Shown here: piece after piece, positions 43,598 to 52,981 of the stretch | How the letters are laid out: every line of letters starts with the position of its first letter | How positions within the stretch are numbered: the first letter of the stretch is position 1 | NCBI GenBank assembly: GCA_021797515.1 | Contig: JAJZZP010000105.1 | Span: forward strand, 1 to 63,696 | Reading direction: 5' to 3' | DNA from: Bacillota bacterium | GTDB lineage: Bacteria > Bacillota > Sulfobacillia > Sulfobacillales > Sulfobacillaceae | DNA: 63,696 bases | Translations under genes and position numbers: made by a program | The notes under the pieces: generated by a model | Database searches by the model: none | Seen by the model: the letters and a program-made list of their open reading frames with translations, nothing else | What the model was told of the DNA's origin: nothing

Positions 43598-44779
43598 ACA
43601 AGCGCTCCCCCCTCCCCGAGTGGCTTCGGCATAAGTATAGGGGGCGTCAACGATCCAAATAAAGTAAAAAGTTCGTAAATAAGCCGTCAAAAAAGTATAA
43701 AAACCCCTGATGTTCATAGAAAAGAACCGAGGATTCTAAAGAAACCGCGCAAGCAGAACCTTGCTGAAACTGCCTTGGCTTTAGCCATGGTGATGTCAGA
43801 CTCAACGCCCCATGGGCCCGATGGTCCGGAAACCCCCTATACCCGCCGATAGCGTTCATATCGCAATTAGGACTAGCGATTTGGCAGAACTGCGTGATAA
43901 CCTATAAATATGTTAAGGACCTCCCTCAATCGTCTCTGACCCAACGAAGAGCAATCCGCCTTCCTGAACCCCAGTTCGGGAGGGTGCGGTATATCTTGGC
44001 TGAGAAACCATGGTTCCGGCAGGTCGAGCCGTTTACAGCGCTCCACAGGTAAAGTTATCTCAGGTCAAACGTGAAGAGCCGTTCCATGTAAGATTGTTTT
44101 TTCACGCAGAAATGTCTACGATGGAGCGCACAAAACCTATAATCCCCTCACAAAGATTGACATTGTGAGGTTTGATACTTCTAAATCAAAGGATACCTAA
44201 ACGATAATTATCTGACGCGGGTTGTGGCTCAAAGACCACGTCGCAGAAGAGAATTTTAGCACTCATGGAAGCCAAAACCGGGCAATACTTTCGAGGAACT
44301 CCGAAGATTTTTTTCTGGAGGAGAGCACCCAAATCCAGTCGATAGGGATCTTTGGGTGCTCGACAACGGTCCCTTAACCGATTAACCTCTGATCTTCACG
44401 ACATGACAAAAATAGCGCCGATTACGGCAGACAACGGAACTCAGTCCAGGGGTCAACGGTATTACAAAGCGGAAGCGTTTCCCGTAAATGTTTTTTATAT
44501 AGCATGTGCCCATCGCTTTAGCTAAGTGCACGATGTCCATATATTTTACGTTTTCCTCAATTGCGGTAGATGCCCACCAGGATCTCCGACTTTTCCGAAA
44601 ACGGCCCTTACCCATCACGCTGCCATGAATCCCACAAATGGCAACGGCGTCCGAAAACCTCTTCGACTGATTGGAGTGCCTTTATCATCAGGAGACATGT
44701 TAATTCATGCCGAATATCTTCGCAAAACTATACCCTTTCCCGGTACCGCTACCAGATCCCGTTCTGAAGTGGAGTCCCC
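43598..44779. other. Gene-poor stretch between kdp leader and mreB paralogue
   Basis: This 1.2 kb contains the kdp promoter region and the end of the mreB transcript. Short frames such as 44382-44618 lack ribosome sites and known motifs. A TTGACG with TTACTT 17 bases on (minus strand, about 43670-43700) is a weak promoter candidate for kdp. I compared the leader by eye with the c-di-AMP (ydaO) riboswitch pattern and saw no match. Confidence 0.4.
44323..44361. repeat. Inverted repeat, 11-base perfect arms
   Basis: GAGCACCCAAA (44323-44333) and TTTGGGTGCTC (44351-44361) are perfect complements around a 17-base loop. Neither strand has a T-run after the stem, so it is not a standard terminator. 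It could be an operator, RNA hairpin or insertion-sequence trace. Confidence 0.6.
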
Positions 44780-45808
44780 TTAGAAACGGTTACGATAACG
44801 GAGTACGTTCAAATAGTGGTGATTATCCAATACCGCACTAGTTCCTCGTACGACGGTAAGCAAAGGAGCCTCCGTTTGATGTACAGGCATTCCCGTTTCC
44901 CAACTCACCAGTCGATCCAAATTACGCAACATGGAACCGCCACCTGTTATCACAATTCCACGCTCCATAATGTCGGCTACCAATTCCGGTGGAGATTTTT
45001 CCAATGTCATCTTAATCGTGTCCACTATGGTGTGCACGCTCTCCCACAAGACGCGATGAATTTCCATCGAACGCACTTTCAATGTCTTAGGCAATCCCGT
45101 GATTGCGTCACGCCCCCGCACATCCACTGTCTCCTCATGCTCGGGAGGATGAGCAGACCCAATCGCCATTTTGATCTCCTCCGCAGTCCATTCTCCAATC
45201 ATCATACGGTAAGTTCTTTTAATATGATTAGCAATGGCTTCGTTCATCTCATCCCCGGCGACCCGAATGGATTGCGACGCGACAATCCCATCTAACGAAA
45301 TAACAGCGGCTTCGCAGGTTCCTCCTCCGACGTCAACAATCATGCTCCCCATCGGTTTGTTGACTGGCAACCCAGCTCCTATAGCCGCCGCCATCGTGTT
45401 TTCCACAACCAGGTATTCGCGTGCTCTCAATTGTTTGGCTGCATTCTTGACGGCTTGGGCTTCCACCTCCGTGGCCCCAGACGGGACGCCGATAACCACG
45501 ATAGAGCGAGTCAATAAATGGTTATTTCTAACTTTCCTAACAAAATACTTTAACATCTGTTGCGCGGTGTCAAAATCGGTAATAGCCCCGTTCCTCACAG
45601 GGCGCACCGCACGAATGTTGTCAGCAGTTCGTCCCATCATTTTTTTCGCTTCCAGGCCGGCACTAATGATTTTTCCCGTCCCCTGATCAATAGCAACCAC
45701 TGATGGTTCTTGCAGCACTATCCCTTTCCCTTTAACAAAAACCACCGTGTTAGCTGTGCCCAAATCAATCCCTATATCCTGAGATAACCGCGTGGCCTTG
45801 TTAATCAT
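44780..45808 (-). CDS. MreB/Mbl-family cell-shape protein
   Basis: A 342-residue bacterial actin. The phosphate-1 motif is DIGIDLGTANTVVFVKGKG, then VVAIDQGTGKIISAG, phosphate-2 IVDVGGGTCEAAVISL and the adenosine motif GIVITGGGSMLRNLDRL. It forms membrane-attached filaments guiding wall synthesis. The start is ATG 45808 with AGGAGGTAT. No mreCD follow, so this is a stand-alone paralogue (Mbl/MreBH style). The upstream ORF ends on its start codon (ATGA overlap). Confidence 0.93.
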   Translation of the reverse strand: MINKATRLSQDIGIDLGTANTVVFVKGKGIVLQEPSVVAIDQGTGKIISAGLEAKKMMGRTADNIRAVRPVRNGAITDFDTAQQMLKYFVRKVRNNHLLTRSIVVIGVPSGATEVEAQAVKNAAKQLRAREYLVVENTMAAAIGAGLPVNKPMGSMIVDVGGGTCEAAVISLDGIVASQSIRVAGDEMNEAIANHIKRTYRMMIGEWTAEEIKMAIGSAHPPEHEETVDVRGRDAITGLPKTLKVRSMEIHRVLWESVHTIVDTIKMTLEKSPPELVADIMERGIVITGGGSMLRNLDRLVSWETGMPVHQTEAPLLTVVRGTSAVLDNHHYLNVLRYRNRF

Positions 45809-46443
45809 GATGCAGGAATACCTCCTACTAGCGGAATCTTTGGAGTGTTACGCGAGTAACCTAAGAATGTTCCCCGCGGCAGATCTGCAGTATCCGCCCA
45901 CATATCGGTTTTCGCTAAACAGTCCATTTCGATATGCATAGTAAAATTCATATCGTTATTCAAGAAAAGTGGAACCAAAAACATCGCATAGACCTCAAAC
46001 ACGACTAATGTGGTAAGTTGTTCTCCCCACAAAGAATTGAAATGGTAAGACACGCAAGGAGTTGTGCTACTGTATGCGTCAGGGCTTTGGGCCACAGTTT
46101 TTGAATTTGTATCCATAACAAGTCCGGCATTCGAGGCAGAGGGGTCAATGGACCTTTGATCGTTATGCCGACGATCTGCCTGTTCATGCATATTCCTGAC
46201 CACCCTGACAATTTTGGCTGAGACTTCTGGAGTCATTGGGGTCATTCTGAGAGGATCCGAGTTCAGCAATCTCTGAACTGCTAGCTGGCGATAAACTGGC
46301 GACCTCTTACACGGAACTCTCCTCAGGCATCCGTTTTTTGTGCTTTTGTGAGCGTTACGCTGACAGCCCTTTCGACCCGCTTTGCGACGACCACCGTAAG
46401 GTTGGAATCCGTGCTGTTTTGAAAACACTCGGTCTACGGGCAT
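45805..46443 (-). CDS. Hypothetical protein ahead of mreB paralogue
   Basis: Up to 212 residues with a very basic, Arg-rich first third, a Ser/Thr-rich middle and one short hydrophobic patch (LVVFEVYAMFLVPLFL). The start is unclear: ATG 46443 or ATG 46245, neither with a strong ribosome site. The ATGA overlap with the mreB paralogue, whose ribosome site lies inside this frame, is the main reason to keep it. I recognise no family. Confidence 0.35.
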   Translation of the reverse strand: MPVDRVFSKQHGFQPYGGRRKAGRKGCQRNAHKSTKNGCLRRVPCKRSPVYRQLAVQRLLNSDPLRMTPMTPEVSAKIVRVVRNMHEQADRRHNDQRSIDPSASNAGLVMDTNSKTVAQSPDAYSSTTPCVSYHFNSLWGEQLTTLVVFEVYAMFLVPLFLNNDMNFTMHIEMDCLAKTDMWADTADLPRGTFLGYSRNTPKIPLVGGIPAS

Positions 46444-46544
46444 CAATTGCCCACTCCATCGCGAGAAACAAGTTGGTCGCGATTCAATACGATTAGCACC
46501 TTATTATGCTACCGTACCGCGTCAACGGTGTAGTTTGAAAAGAT

Positions 46545-46576
46545 CATGGACAGGGAACTTACTGTCCCTGTCCATG
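46545..46576 (-). terminator. Rho-independent terminator of phosphoesterase gene
   Basis: A perfect 12-base stem, CATGGACAGGGA with TCCCTGTCCATG and an 8-base loop, starts ten bases after the stop codon. On the minus strand it is followed by ATCTTTTC. Confidence 0.85.
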
Positions 46577-46585
46577 TCGGAGGGA

Positions 46586-48523
46586 TTATTGGCTCACACT
46601 AAAAGTTGCTGGAGTAGACCACGAGGCGCGATTGTCTCCCCGCACTTGTGATTGCACCCAGTATTGTTTACCGGCTTGGCTGGTGATTTCTAAAGAAGTA
46701 TCTGAGACCACTGGGATATTGGTAACGCTATTAAATAAGGCGTATTGATTGAGGTCCAATGAAGCCGATGTCGGGTATTGTCCTTCAACTCGAATCAGGA
46801 AGCGGCCATTCTTGGAACTGTTTACTGGTGGAATAAAGGGGAATGCCATCTGGCCGTTCAACACAATCGGTGCCATCATTTGCGGTTCCGTACCGGCGGC
46901 CGGTCTTCCCACCGACCCTAACGTCACCGTTCCAAGGACTTTTCCTCCGGTCGACACTGTGGCAACGACAGGGCCCGGTTTCGCGTTCCCGGTCGTATTA
47001 AGCACAAGGCCTGTAATAACCGCCTCCGAAGGAACGGTGCTTCGGACCACAATTGGTAAGGTCACTTGGTTCGTAGCCACGGTTGATGGAGCAAATTGTA
47101 CTCCTTGATCGCTTGGATTGCTAATCCGCGTACTGCCTACAGGACTAGAGTGTTGCGCAAAGGTCACGCCTCCTCCAGTGGGCAACGTCAGCGTGAGATT
47201 CTGGTCTAGCACTCCGGCACTGTTTTCTTGAATGGTGACCGTTGCCCCGACTTGATGGGTTTCGCCTTGGACAAAATACGGATTTGTCGAGGTTTTTAGT
47301 GTCGCCACGGACGACACTGACGTTGCTGCGGGTCCTGTCTGGGAAATAATCGGGGTGTCCTTCAAGTGTGTATCATAGCCAGGCAACGTACGCACATGGA
47401 TGGCGGGTGCTGCGAATCGGTGCGTCGGAGGGCCAAAAAACGCCGACATCGAATGGACCGCAGGGTCGGCGGCGTGACCTAAGTAGCCAAGATGCCAGCC
47501 CGCTTCGATCGTTTTTAAGATGGAATACTCATTATAGGGGGTTGACGAGACCACATGATGTGGCGTATTAGTGATTACCAACGCTAATGTATGGCCACCA
47601 CCATCTACACCACCTGGAAACAAGAAATGCGAGTTGCCCGAAAGATTAGTTCCCGCTGCAACCACCGGACTGCCCGACACTCCGGTGTGGGATAACCAAA
47701 ATCCATCCGCAGGCATACTGGCATCATAGCTGGTTTCATCAAACGCAATAAATATCGCACTTGGTCCCGAATGCCAAGCTTTTGAGTGCATAATCTTTGG
47801 GATCCACGTCGATAAAAATTGATTGCCGCCGTTTTCCAGTTGGCTATCGGCAGGTGTGGCCCCGCCAGGTCCTGCCCCTTGAAAGGTAAATTGTCCCGGA
47901 GCACGGTACCCCCCTTCCATATTGCCAATACTGTTCGGTGCAATCCAGACAAAATTAGGGACCTGATTGGTCGCTAAGTCCGAAGTCAGTTGTCGCAAGG
48001 GATGCAAATGCGCTACCCTTTGGGGGTTAGTTGCAATATCGGCAAATCGAAGAAACGTGCTATGGCCGTGCTGATAATTGTAGATTGGATTTTGGACCGT
48101 AGAGACTCGTGAATGTTGATAAAATGCCCCCCACGACAAGTGATGGCTAGATAATTGGTCCACCAAATTGGTCTGGGTCAACCCGGTGGTTTGGCTATTG
48201 GGCAACTCGGTTCCTGCAGTAGTTCCACTTAACAAAGCTACCCGATCCGCCACGCTAGGATTGGACACCCCATAATATTGAGTGGCAATGCCATATGTTT
48301 CAGCTAGTTGATGGAGGTAGGGCACGTCATGCTCATACATAAGGTCGTTGTAGCTATGATTTTCCATCACGATCATAAAAATATGTTTGAAATGCGGTAC
48401 GATAGCAGTCGTGGGATGTGGATTGGCGGCTTGGGCCGGTATGGTTGGGAGAAGAAGTAGCCCTGCGGCTGTAGCCGTGGCAGTGGCAGCCCGCATTTTA
48501 GTCCATGTTGAGGGTAGCACCAT
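46586..48523 (-). CDS. Secreted phosphoesterase (phospholipase C/acid phosphatase type)
   Basis: A 645-residue exported protein. The signal peptide has a basic start, the core ATAAGLLLLPTIPAQAA and an AxA cleavage site. Residues 40-390 are the PLC/AcpA-like phosphoesterase domain (HIFMIVMENHSYNDLM with the metal-site Glu-Asn-His, GTTAGTELPNSQTTGLTQTN, WIPKIMHSKAWHSGPSAIFI, then IAFDE). The rest, from about 400, forms two or more beta-sandwich domains. It likely frees phosphate or cleaves phospholipid head groups outside the cell. The start ATG 48523 follows AAAGGAGAC; it has its own promoter and terminator. Confidence 0.85.
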   Translation of the reverse strand: MVLPSTWTKMRAATATATAAGLLLLPTIPAQAANPHPTTAIVPHFKHIFMIVMENHSYNDLMYEHDVPYLHQLAETYGIATQYYGVSNPSVADRVALLSGTTAGTELPNSQTTGLTQTNLVDQLSSHHLSWGAFYQHSRVSTVQNPIYNYQHGHSTFLRFADIATNPQRVAHLHPLRQLTSDLATNQVPNFVWIAPNSIGNMEGGYRAPGQFTFQGAGPGGATPADSQLENGGNQFLSTWIPKIMHSKAWHSGPSAIFIAFDETSYDASMPADGFWLSHTGVSGSPVVAAGTNLSGNSHFLFPGGVDGGGHTLALVITNTPHHVVSSTPYNEYSILKTIEAGWHLGYLGHAADPAVHSMSAFFGPPTHRFAAPAIHVRTLPGYDTHLKDTPIISQTGPAATSVSSVATLKTSTNPYFVQGETHQVGATVTIQENSAGVLDQNLTLTLPTGGGVTFAQHSSPVGSTRISNPSDQGVQFAPSTVATNQVTLPIVVRSTVPSEAVITGLVLNTTGNAKPGPVVATVSTGGKVLGTVTLGSVGRPAAGTEPQMMAPIVLNGQMAFPFIPPVNSSKNGRFLIRVEGQYPTSASLDLNQYALFNSVTNIPVVSDTSLEITSQAGKQYWVQSQVRGDNRASWSTPATFSVSQ

Positions 48524-48555
48524 CGTGTTAGTCTCCTTTCGCTCAAAAACGAATA

Positions 48556-48583
48556 ATCATGAGATTACCCGGATTCTCATAAT
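48556..48583. promoter_or_regulatory. Inverted repeat in phosphoesterase leader
   Basis: ATCATGAGA (48556-48564) and TCTCATAAT (48575-48583) match at eight of nine positions around ten bases, between the promoter and the start codon. It could be an operator or a leader hairpin. Confidence 0.5.
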
Positions 48584-48610
48584 CACTCCATCCTTTTTCC
48601 GACGCACTAC

Positions 48611-48639
48611 AGAATAGCATGGGTATTCGGATTGTTCAA
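48611..48639 (-). promoter_or_regulatory. Promoter of phosphoesterase gene
   Basis: Minus strand: TTGAAC (48634-48639), 17 bases, TATTCT (48611-48616). The distance to the start codon is about 85 bases, with an inverted repeat in the leader. Confidence 0.6.
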
Positions 48640-50141
48640 CCCATTAACGGGGAATGCGCATCCTAAATCATCCATCAAAGATACCTCGACGATTCGATAT
48701 TTTAACCGTGCCTGCACAATTCCCTCGAAAATCATAGCTATCATAGGACATCTTATAGGACCGCCTTATGCCCTGCCTTCACACCGGCTCAACGCATGGA
48801 GGCCCGAAGAAATGTATGCTATTACGACGGATGCTAAATCGCATCGACTTCCTGAGTAGACCGACCGACCCATTGGCGACAAGGCCGTAATGCGAGGAAA
48901 ATCTATCGAAAAAGGGCAAGCGCATGGTCGACATTTCGTTTGCTATTTGCCGCGCCATCAACCCGAGAAATACAGGCCGACTGTCTATGGCACATCTCAT
49001 GTTAAAATTCTACTAACGGTCTGGGCCTGGAGCGAAAATCAGAACCAAGGTTAGGATGTGGATCCCGGCGCCCACTCTAAGAAAGTCGTCTGGCTATCCA
49101 CAAGATCAATCCAACCAAAGCAACCAATATCAACTCGACTACCGGATTGCGTATCAAGGTTTGAAAAACGGTTCGAGCAGCACGAATATGCAATGTTGCG
49201 GCCAATGTGGTACAGATCATCGACGACCATCCTTTGACTGCTTAGCAAAACGCATACCTCCGAATTGTTTGCTGTGCTACAACGATGCCGGGTCCCAGGA
49301 TTTGGTTTTCCTGTACGGATCGTTGTTATGGCATACCAATAGAGACACGGTTCCGCTTCTTCACACAGCATGCCTCAGATACTACATTATGGCAAGCGGG
49401 TTTACCGACATATTATGACAATTAACTCGTGGCGCCTGCCCACAAACAGCGCTGCGTCGCGGTATTTAAGACAACGCATAAGGTGGTTGAACAAATCGCG
49501 AGAGGTTGCTTATGCGCCGACGGTCCATAGGCAAATTTTGGGGGGGCCGAGTGGTGCTGGGGAAGATTTTTCAGCATGGATCCTCTGCGGAGAGGTCGCC
49601 ACAGGTTCCCCCTAGTTCCCATCCGCTTAACAATCCCATTGCGCCCACCCCTTGTTTGAGTTACCGTGATTTGTCCGTCGCTTATACTCCCATTGGAGTT
49701 CACAGACCAACGCCAAACCCGAGATTGGCCTGAAAAATTCGTTTCCGAAATTAGCCAGTAACGTGAAGATGACGCCATGTGGTTTTGATGCTGGGGCGCC
49801 GAATCGAAAACCTATTTTCTCTCTCTCGCGAGATCCGTGGGCGCCAACGCTCGATTGCCATACCGTTGCAATTTTCAAATAACAGCGCTATCCGCTGACA
49901 TTTCAAACACAAATATCGCTACGGCGAGAATTGAGACCACTTGATCTTAGCAGGCCTTTTGCAGTCCATAGGTTTTACCCTCCGGGAGTACCAGCCGAGT
50001 CCTCCGCTGTGGGGGAACATAGCATAGTGTTTCCCTTGTGGTAGGGGGATCCCTGAAATGATATTTCTCATCACAATCTTATCGTTAGATATTACAGTAA
50101 TCGCTAAGATCGACCAGGTTCCAAGGATGGGAGGAACGACG
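48640..50141. other. 1.5 kb stretch without a supported gene
   Basis: Open frames here (for example 49056-49418 on plus, 49051-49371 and 49422-49778 on minus) overlap each other, lack ribosome sites and have cysteine-rich or biased compositions typical of chance frames. No transposase motif, RNA gene or repeat was recognised. It separates the minus-strand phosphoesterase from the plus-strand transglycosylase. Confidence 0.45.
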
Positions 50142-50924
50142 ATGCCAACGACGCAAACTACTACAAATAAAGTACGACGCCCCTGGGGAAAGCGGCACGG
50201 CCTGGTGCTGGGGTTCAGTATAATCGCTCTAGGATTGGGGATTTTTTACACGGCGAATTGGCAAGCCTTGCAACAACTGCCATACCGAGCTCATGAAATC
50301 GACGTTCGGCACCATGCGCCGTGGACCCCGCTTTATCAGGTATCCCCCGACTTTATTCGTGCACTCATCGCCACAGAAGATCGCAGTTTTTACCGCAATT
50401 GGGGTATTTCTTTCCAAGGGATAGCTAGAGCGGCTTGGGTCGATCTACACACGGGTCAATTTACCCAAGGCGGCAGCACTATCACCCAACAATTGATTCG
50501 AGATCTCCTCTTATCGACCGCGAAAACCATCTCGCGTAAACTTAGCGGCATCTTACTGTCGGTGATGGCAACGGTACTGTATACCAAGACTCAATTGCTC
50601 ACCATGTATGTGAATGAGGTGTATTTGGGCGACAATGCCTATGGGATTGGGCAGGCATCGATCCAATATTTTGGCGTACCCCCGCGCCAACTGACACTTC
50701 CCGAAGCATCCCTCTTAGCAGGGCTTCCTCAGGCCCCCTCTCTTTACGATCCTTTGGTGCATTATCATTTAGCTAAAGATCGGCAAAGAGAAGTGCTCGA
50801 AAGCATGGTTCAAGACCACCAGATTTCCCAACATCGGGCGAATCAAATTTTTAATACGCCATTACAGTTCACAAAATCTGTACAGAGATCCCCGAACCCA
50901 AAAACTGCTACGAAACCTAAATAA
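50142..50924 (+). CDS. Monofunctional peptidoglycan transglycosylase (GT51)
   Basis: About 260 residues. One N-terminal membrane helix (LVLGFSIIALGLGIFYTANW), then the GT51 domain: catalytic Glu in ATEDRSFYRNWGISFQGIARA, GGSTITQQLIRDLL, KLSGILLSVMATVLYTKTQL, MYVNEVYLGDNAYGIGQAS. It polymerises lipid II into glycan strands. There is no transpeptidase domain; the protein ends soon after the GT51 fold. The start at 50142 follows GGGAGGAACGACG. It resembles MtgA/SgtB or a PBP1a shortened to its first domain. Confidence 0.88.
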   Translation: MPTTQTTTNKVRRPWGKRHGLVLGFSIIALGLGIFYTANWQALQQLPYRAHEIDVRHHAPWTPLYQVSPDFIRALIATEDRSFYRNWGISFQGIARAAWVDLHTGQFTQGGSTITQQLIRDLLLSTAKTISRKLSGILLSVMATVLYTKTQLLTMYVNEVYLGDNAYGIGQASIQYFGVPPRQLTLPEASLLAGLPQAPSLYDPLVHYHLAKDRQREVLESMVQDHQISQHRANQIFNTPLQFTKSVQRSPNPKTATKPK

Positions 50925-51420
50925 AACGGGGGCAAGTTCTCGCGGCAGGGCAATGTGAGCAATACACTGATCACAGTCGCAGTGGATTGAACCGTGCCAC
51001 AATAGTACTATGAGACCATCGCAGTTCGGGGAATCCTGACAGACACGGTGCTTCGCCTTCTCCGCTTGCCGCTTATTCTTGCTACCAAATCGCCATAGTG
51101 GGTATAGCCACCCTAGGGGAAAAACAACCATACTGTGTGATGGCCCGCAAGTGGGTACAGCCGCAGTTCTCGCAGAGCCAGATTCCTAAGTTTACTGAAG
51201 TCCCCTTTGCTTCGCCGTAAAATGCCTGCAGGTTGAGTCCACGCCTTAATGCTGCGGGTCACTGGGTCTGACAACCCGCGCAATAATGTTCTGCTTCGTC
51301 CTGTCACTTTAAATTCGAGTCCGAAGTCTAGCCGAATCGAATATCGTCGTGTATAGTACCATCAAGTATTCCTTCGTAGGCAACAGCATCCTGGCATCTG
51401 CATATGGGAGGGGCGGTCAA
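50925..51420. other. Gap between transglycosylase and LCP genes
   Basis: No gene seen. On the minus strand protein-like pieces occur in shifting frames (SIKAWTQPAGILRRSKGDF and others) that I cannot identify. A TATAGT at 51352-51357 may be the -10 box of the LCP gene, but the -35 (TAGCCG) is poor. Confidence 0.35.
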
Positions 51421-52728
51421 ATGGTTAATCGACGGCGTAGTGAGACAGCGGGGTCGCGAAAAACTTCGAAGCGTCATCGTTGGCTGGCGTGGACAGCGGG
51501 TGCGGCAATCGTTATCGTGATGGGAGTTTTCGGACTCTATCGCTACTACCTCAACCCCCAAAATTTCCTACTCACCCCGAAGATTCTTCACCACAATGAG
51601 ACCAGCGGCAACCCGGCCTTTTCTCACCGGATCACCTTTTTGTTGATGGGAAGTTCACTCGCCACGGTCAATCACCAGGTCATTACTAACCGCAAGGTGC
51701 GGGATCGCTCGGACACCATCATTCTCGTGTCGCTCAATCCTCATACCCATACCATTGGTGTCCTGTCCATTCCCCGAGATACCCGAGTACAGTTGCCCGG
51801 TATCGGACTAACCAAGATCGCAGAGGCAACCTATTTCGGAGGAGTTCACGAGATGGTGCAGGTGGTTCAAAACACCTTTCATGTTCCGATAGACTATTAC
51901 GCGTATCTTAGCATGTTCCAATTCGAGAAAATTATCAATGATATGGGGGGGCTTACCGTCAATGTGCCCCAAAATGAAGTGTATGAGGCCAATGGAGACC
52001 CATTGGGCATTAATCTTCACAAGGGAATTCAGCATCTAAATGGGCAACAAGTTTTAGAATTTGCGCGGTTTCGGGCCACCAGTTTAGGGGACATTGGGCG
52101 TATTCAGCAACAGCAACAACTATTACGGGATATGGCTCGGCAACTACTAACACCCCAAAACATCCCCCGCTGGCCCCTAATTGCTGGGGATGTCATCCAC
52201 GCACTCAGTTATACAAACCTGGGAGTCAACCAACTCATTTCATTGGGGCTCTTCGCGCGCCACATTCCATTGCACACCGTCCGCTTTGCGACCATTCCAG
52301 GGCACGGTTCGACTCATATGGATCCCTACATGCATCAACTCCTCAGTTATTGGACGTATAGCCCCCATCTGTCCAGTATTTTAATTCAGGATACTCTGTT
52401 GGCCGAACCCTTGACTTCGGCCCAAAAAAAGAGTGTTTCGTTTTTCATTGCTAGCGGCACTTCGACGCTTAACCCCGCTAAAGCTTTAGACCATTGGCTC
52501 ACCACCCAAGGATACACCGTGACCGGTATCGGATGGGCCAATCACCACAATCACCATCGCACAGTGATTTTAAACACAACCGGAGACCAGTGGCTAGGTT
52601 CGCGAATTGCTACAATGGTTGGTCCATCCGTCATGTCTTTTACTGCATATCATACTACCCCATGGGACATTAAAATTACTGTTGGCAGCGACTATCACCC
52701 CCCGACCACCGCGGCGCCGCATTCGTAA
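51421..52728 (+). CDS. LytR-CpsA-Psr (LCP) family protein
   Basis: About 435 residues. N-terminal basic tail and one membrane helix (WTAGAAIVIVMGVFGLYRYY), then the LCP domain: FLLMGSSLATVN, RSDTIILVSLNPHTHTIGVL, SIPRDTRVQLPG with the arginine that binds pyrophosphate, GLTKIAEATYFGG, DMGGLTVNVP and FARFRATSLGDIGRIQQQQQ. The C-terminal LytR_C domain follows. LCP proteins transfer teichoic acid or other glycopolymers to peptidoglycan. The start at 51421 follows GGGAGGGGCGG. It lies near the transglycosylase, fitting envelope work. Confidence 0.92.
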   Translation: MVNRRRSETAGSRKTSKRHRWLAWTAGAAIVIVMGVFGLYRYYLNPQNFLLTPKILHHNETSGNPAFSHRITFLLMGSSLATVNHQVITNRKVRDRSDTIILVSLNPHTHTIGVLSIPRDTRVQLPGIGLTKIAEATYFGGVHEMVQVVQNTFHVPIDYYAYLSMFQFEKIINDMGGLTVNVPQNEVYEANGDPLGINLHKGIQHLNGQQVLEFARFRATSLGDIGRIQQQQQLLRDMARQLLTPQNIPRWPLIAGDVIHALSYTNLGVNQLISLGLFARHIPLHTVRFATIPGHGSTHMDPYMHQLLSYWTYSPHLSSILIQDTLLAEPLTSAQKKSVSFFIASGTSTLNPAKALDHWLTTQGYTVTGIGWANHHNHHRTVILNTTGDQWLGSRIATMVGPSVMSFTAYHTTPWDIKITVGSDYHPPTTAAPHS

Positions 52729-52752
52729 ACGAGTAAGCCGTACGTGTCCTGT

Positions 52753-52795
52753 CGGCGGGTGCACCTAAAAATTATGATCACGCCGTAACCCGCCG
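52753..52795. repeat. Inverted repeat after LCP gene
   Basis: CGGCGGGT (52753-52760) and ACCCGCCG (52788-52795) are perfect arms 27 bases apart, 25 bases after the LCP stop. It may act as a weak bidirectional terminator between converging genes, although the loop is long and no T-run follows. Confidence 0.45.
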
Positions 52796-52981
52796 GGAAC
52801 GCCGCACCATTTTAGGCCAGCGATCCTCCCGATAGAAGGCCTGCCAAACCCCTGGCCGATGAAGCGTGCGAGGGTCGCCAACGCTTGAGAATTAGGCGGC
52901 GGGAGAACTGAAAAAATGCATTATAAGCTCGTCAAAGGCAACCTCTAGAACCTGTTGTCAGATGGTAATAGACATGGGCTT

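Noticed and set aside
43640-44300. Possible c-di-AMP or other riboswitch in the kdp leader
   Set aside because: I compared both strands by eye with the ydaO and TPP patterns; only isolated words matched (for example GGCTGAGA on the plus strand), without the paired stems.
44323-44361. Inverted repeat as a transcription terminator
   Set aside because: Neither strand has a T-run after the stem, and it lies over 400 bases from the nearest gene end.
49051-49778. Overlapping frames on both strands
   Set aside because: No ribosome sites, no motifs, several Cys and Trp in odd context; frames on the two strands exclude each other.
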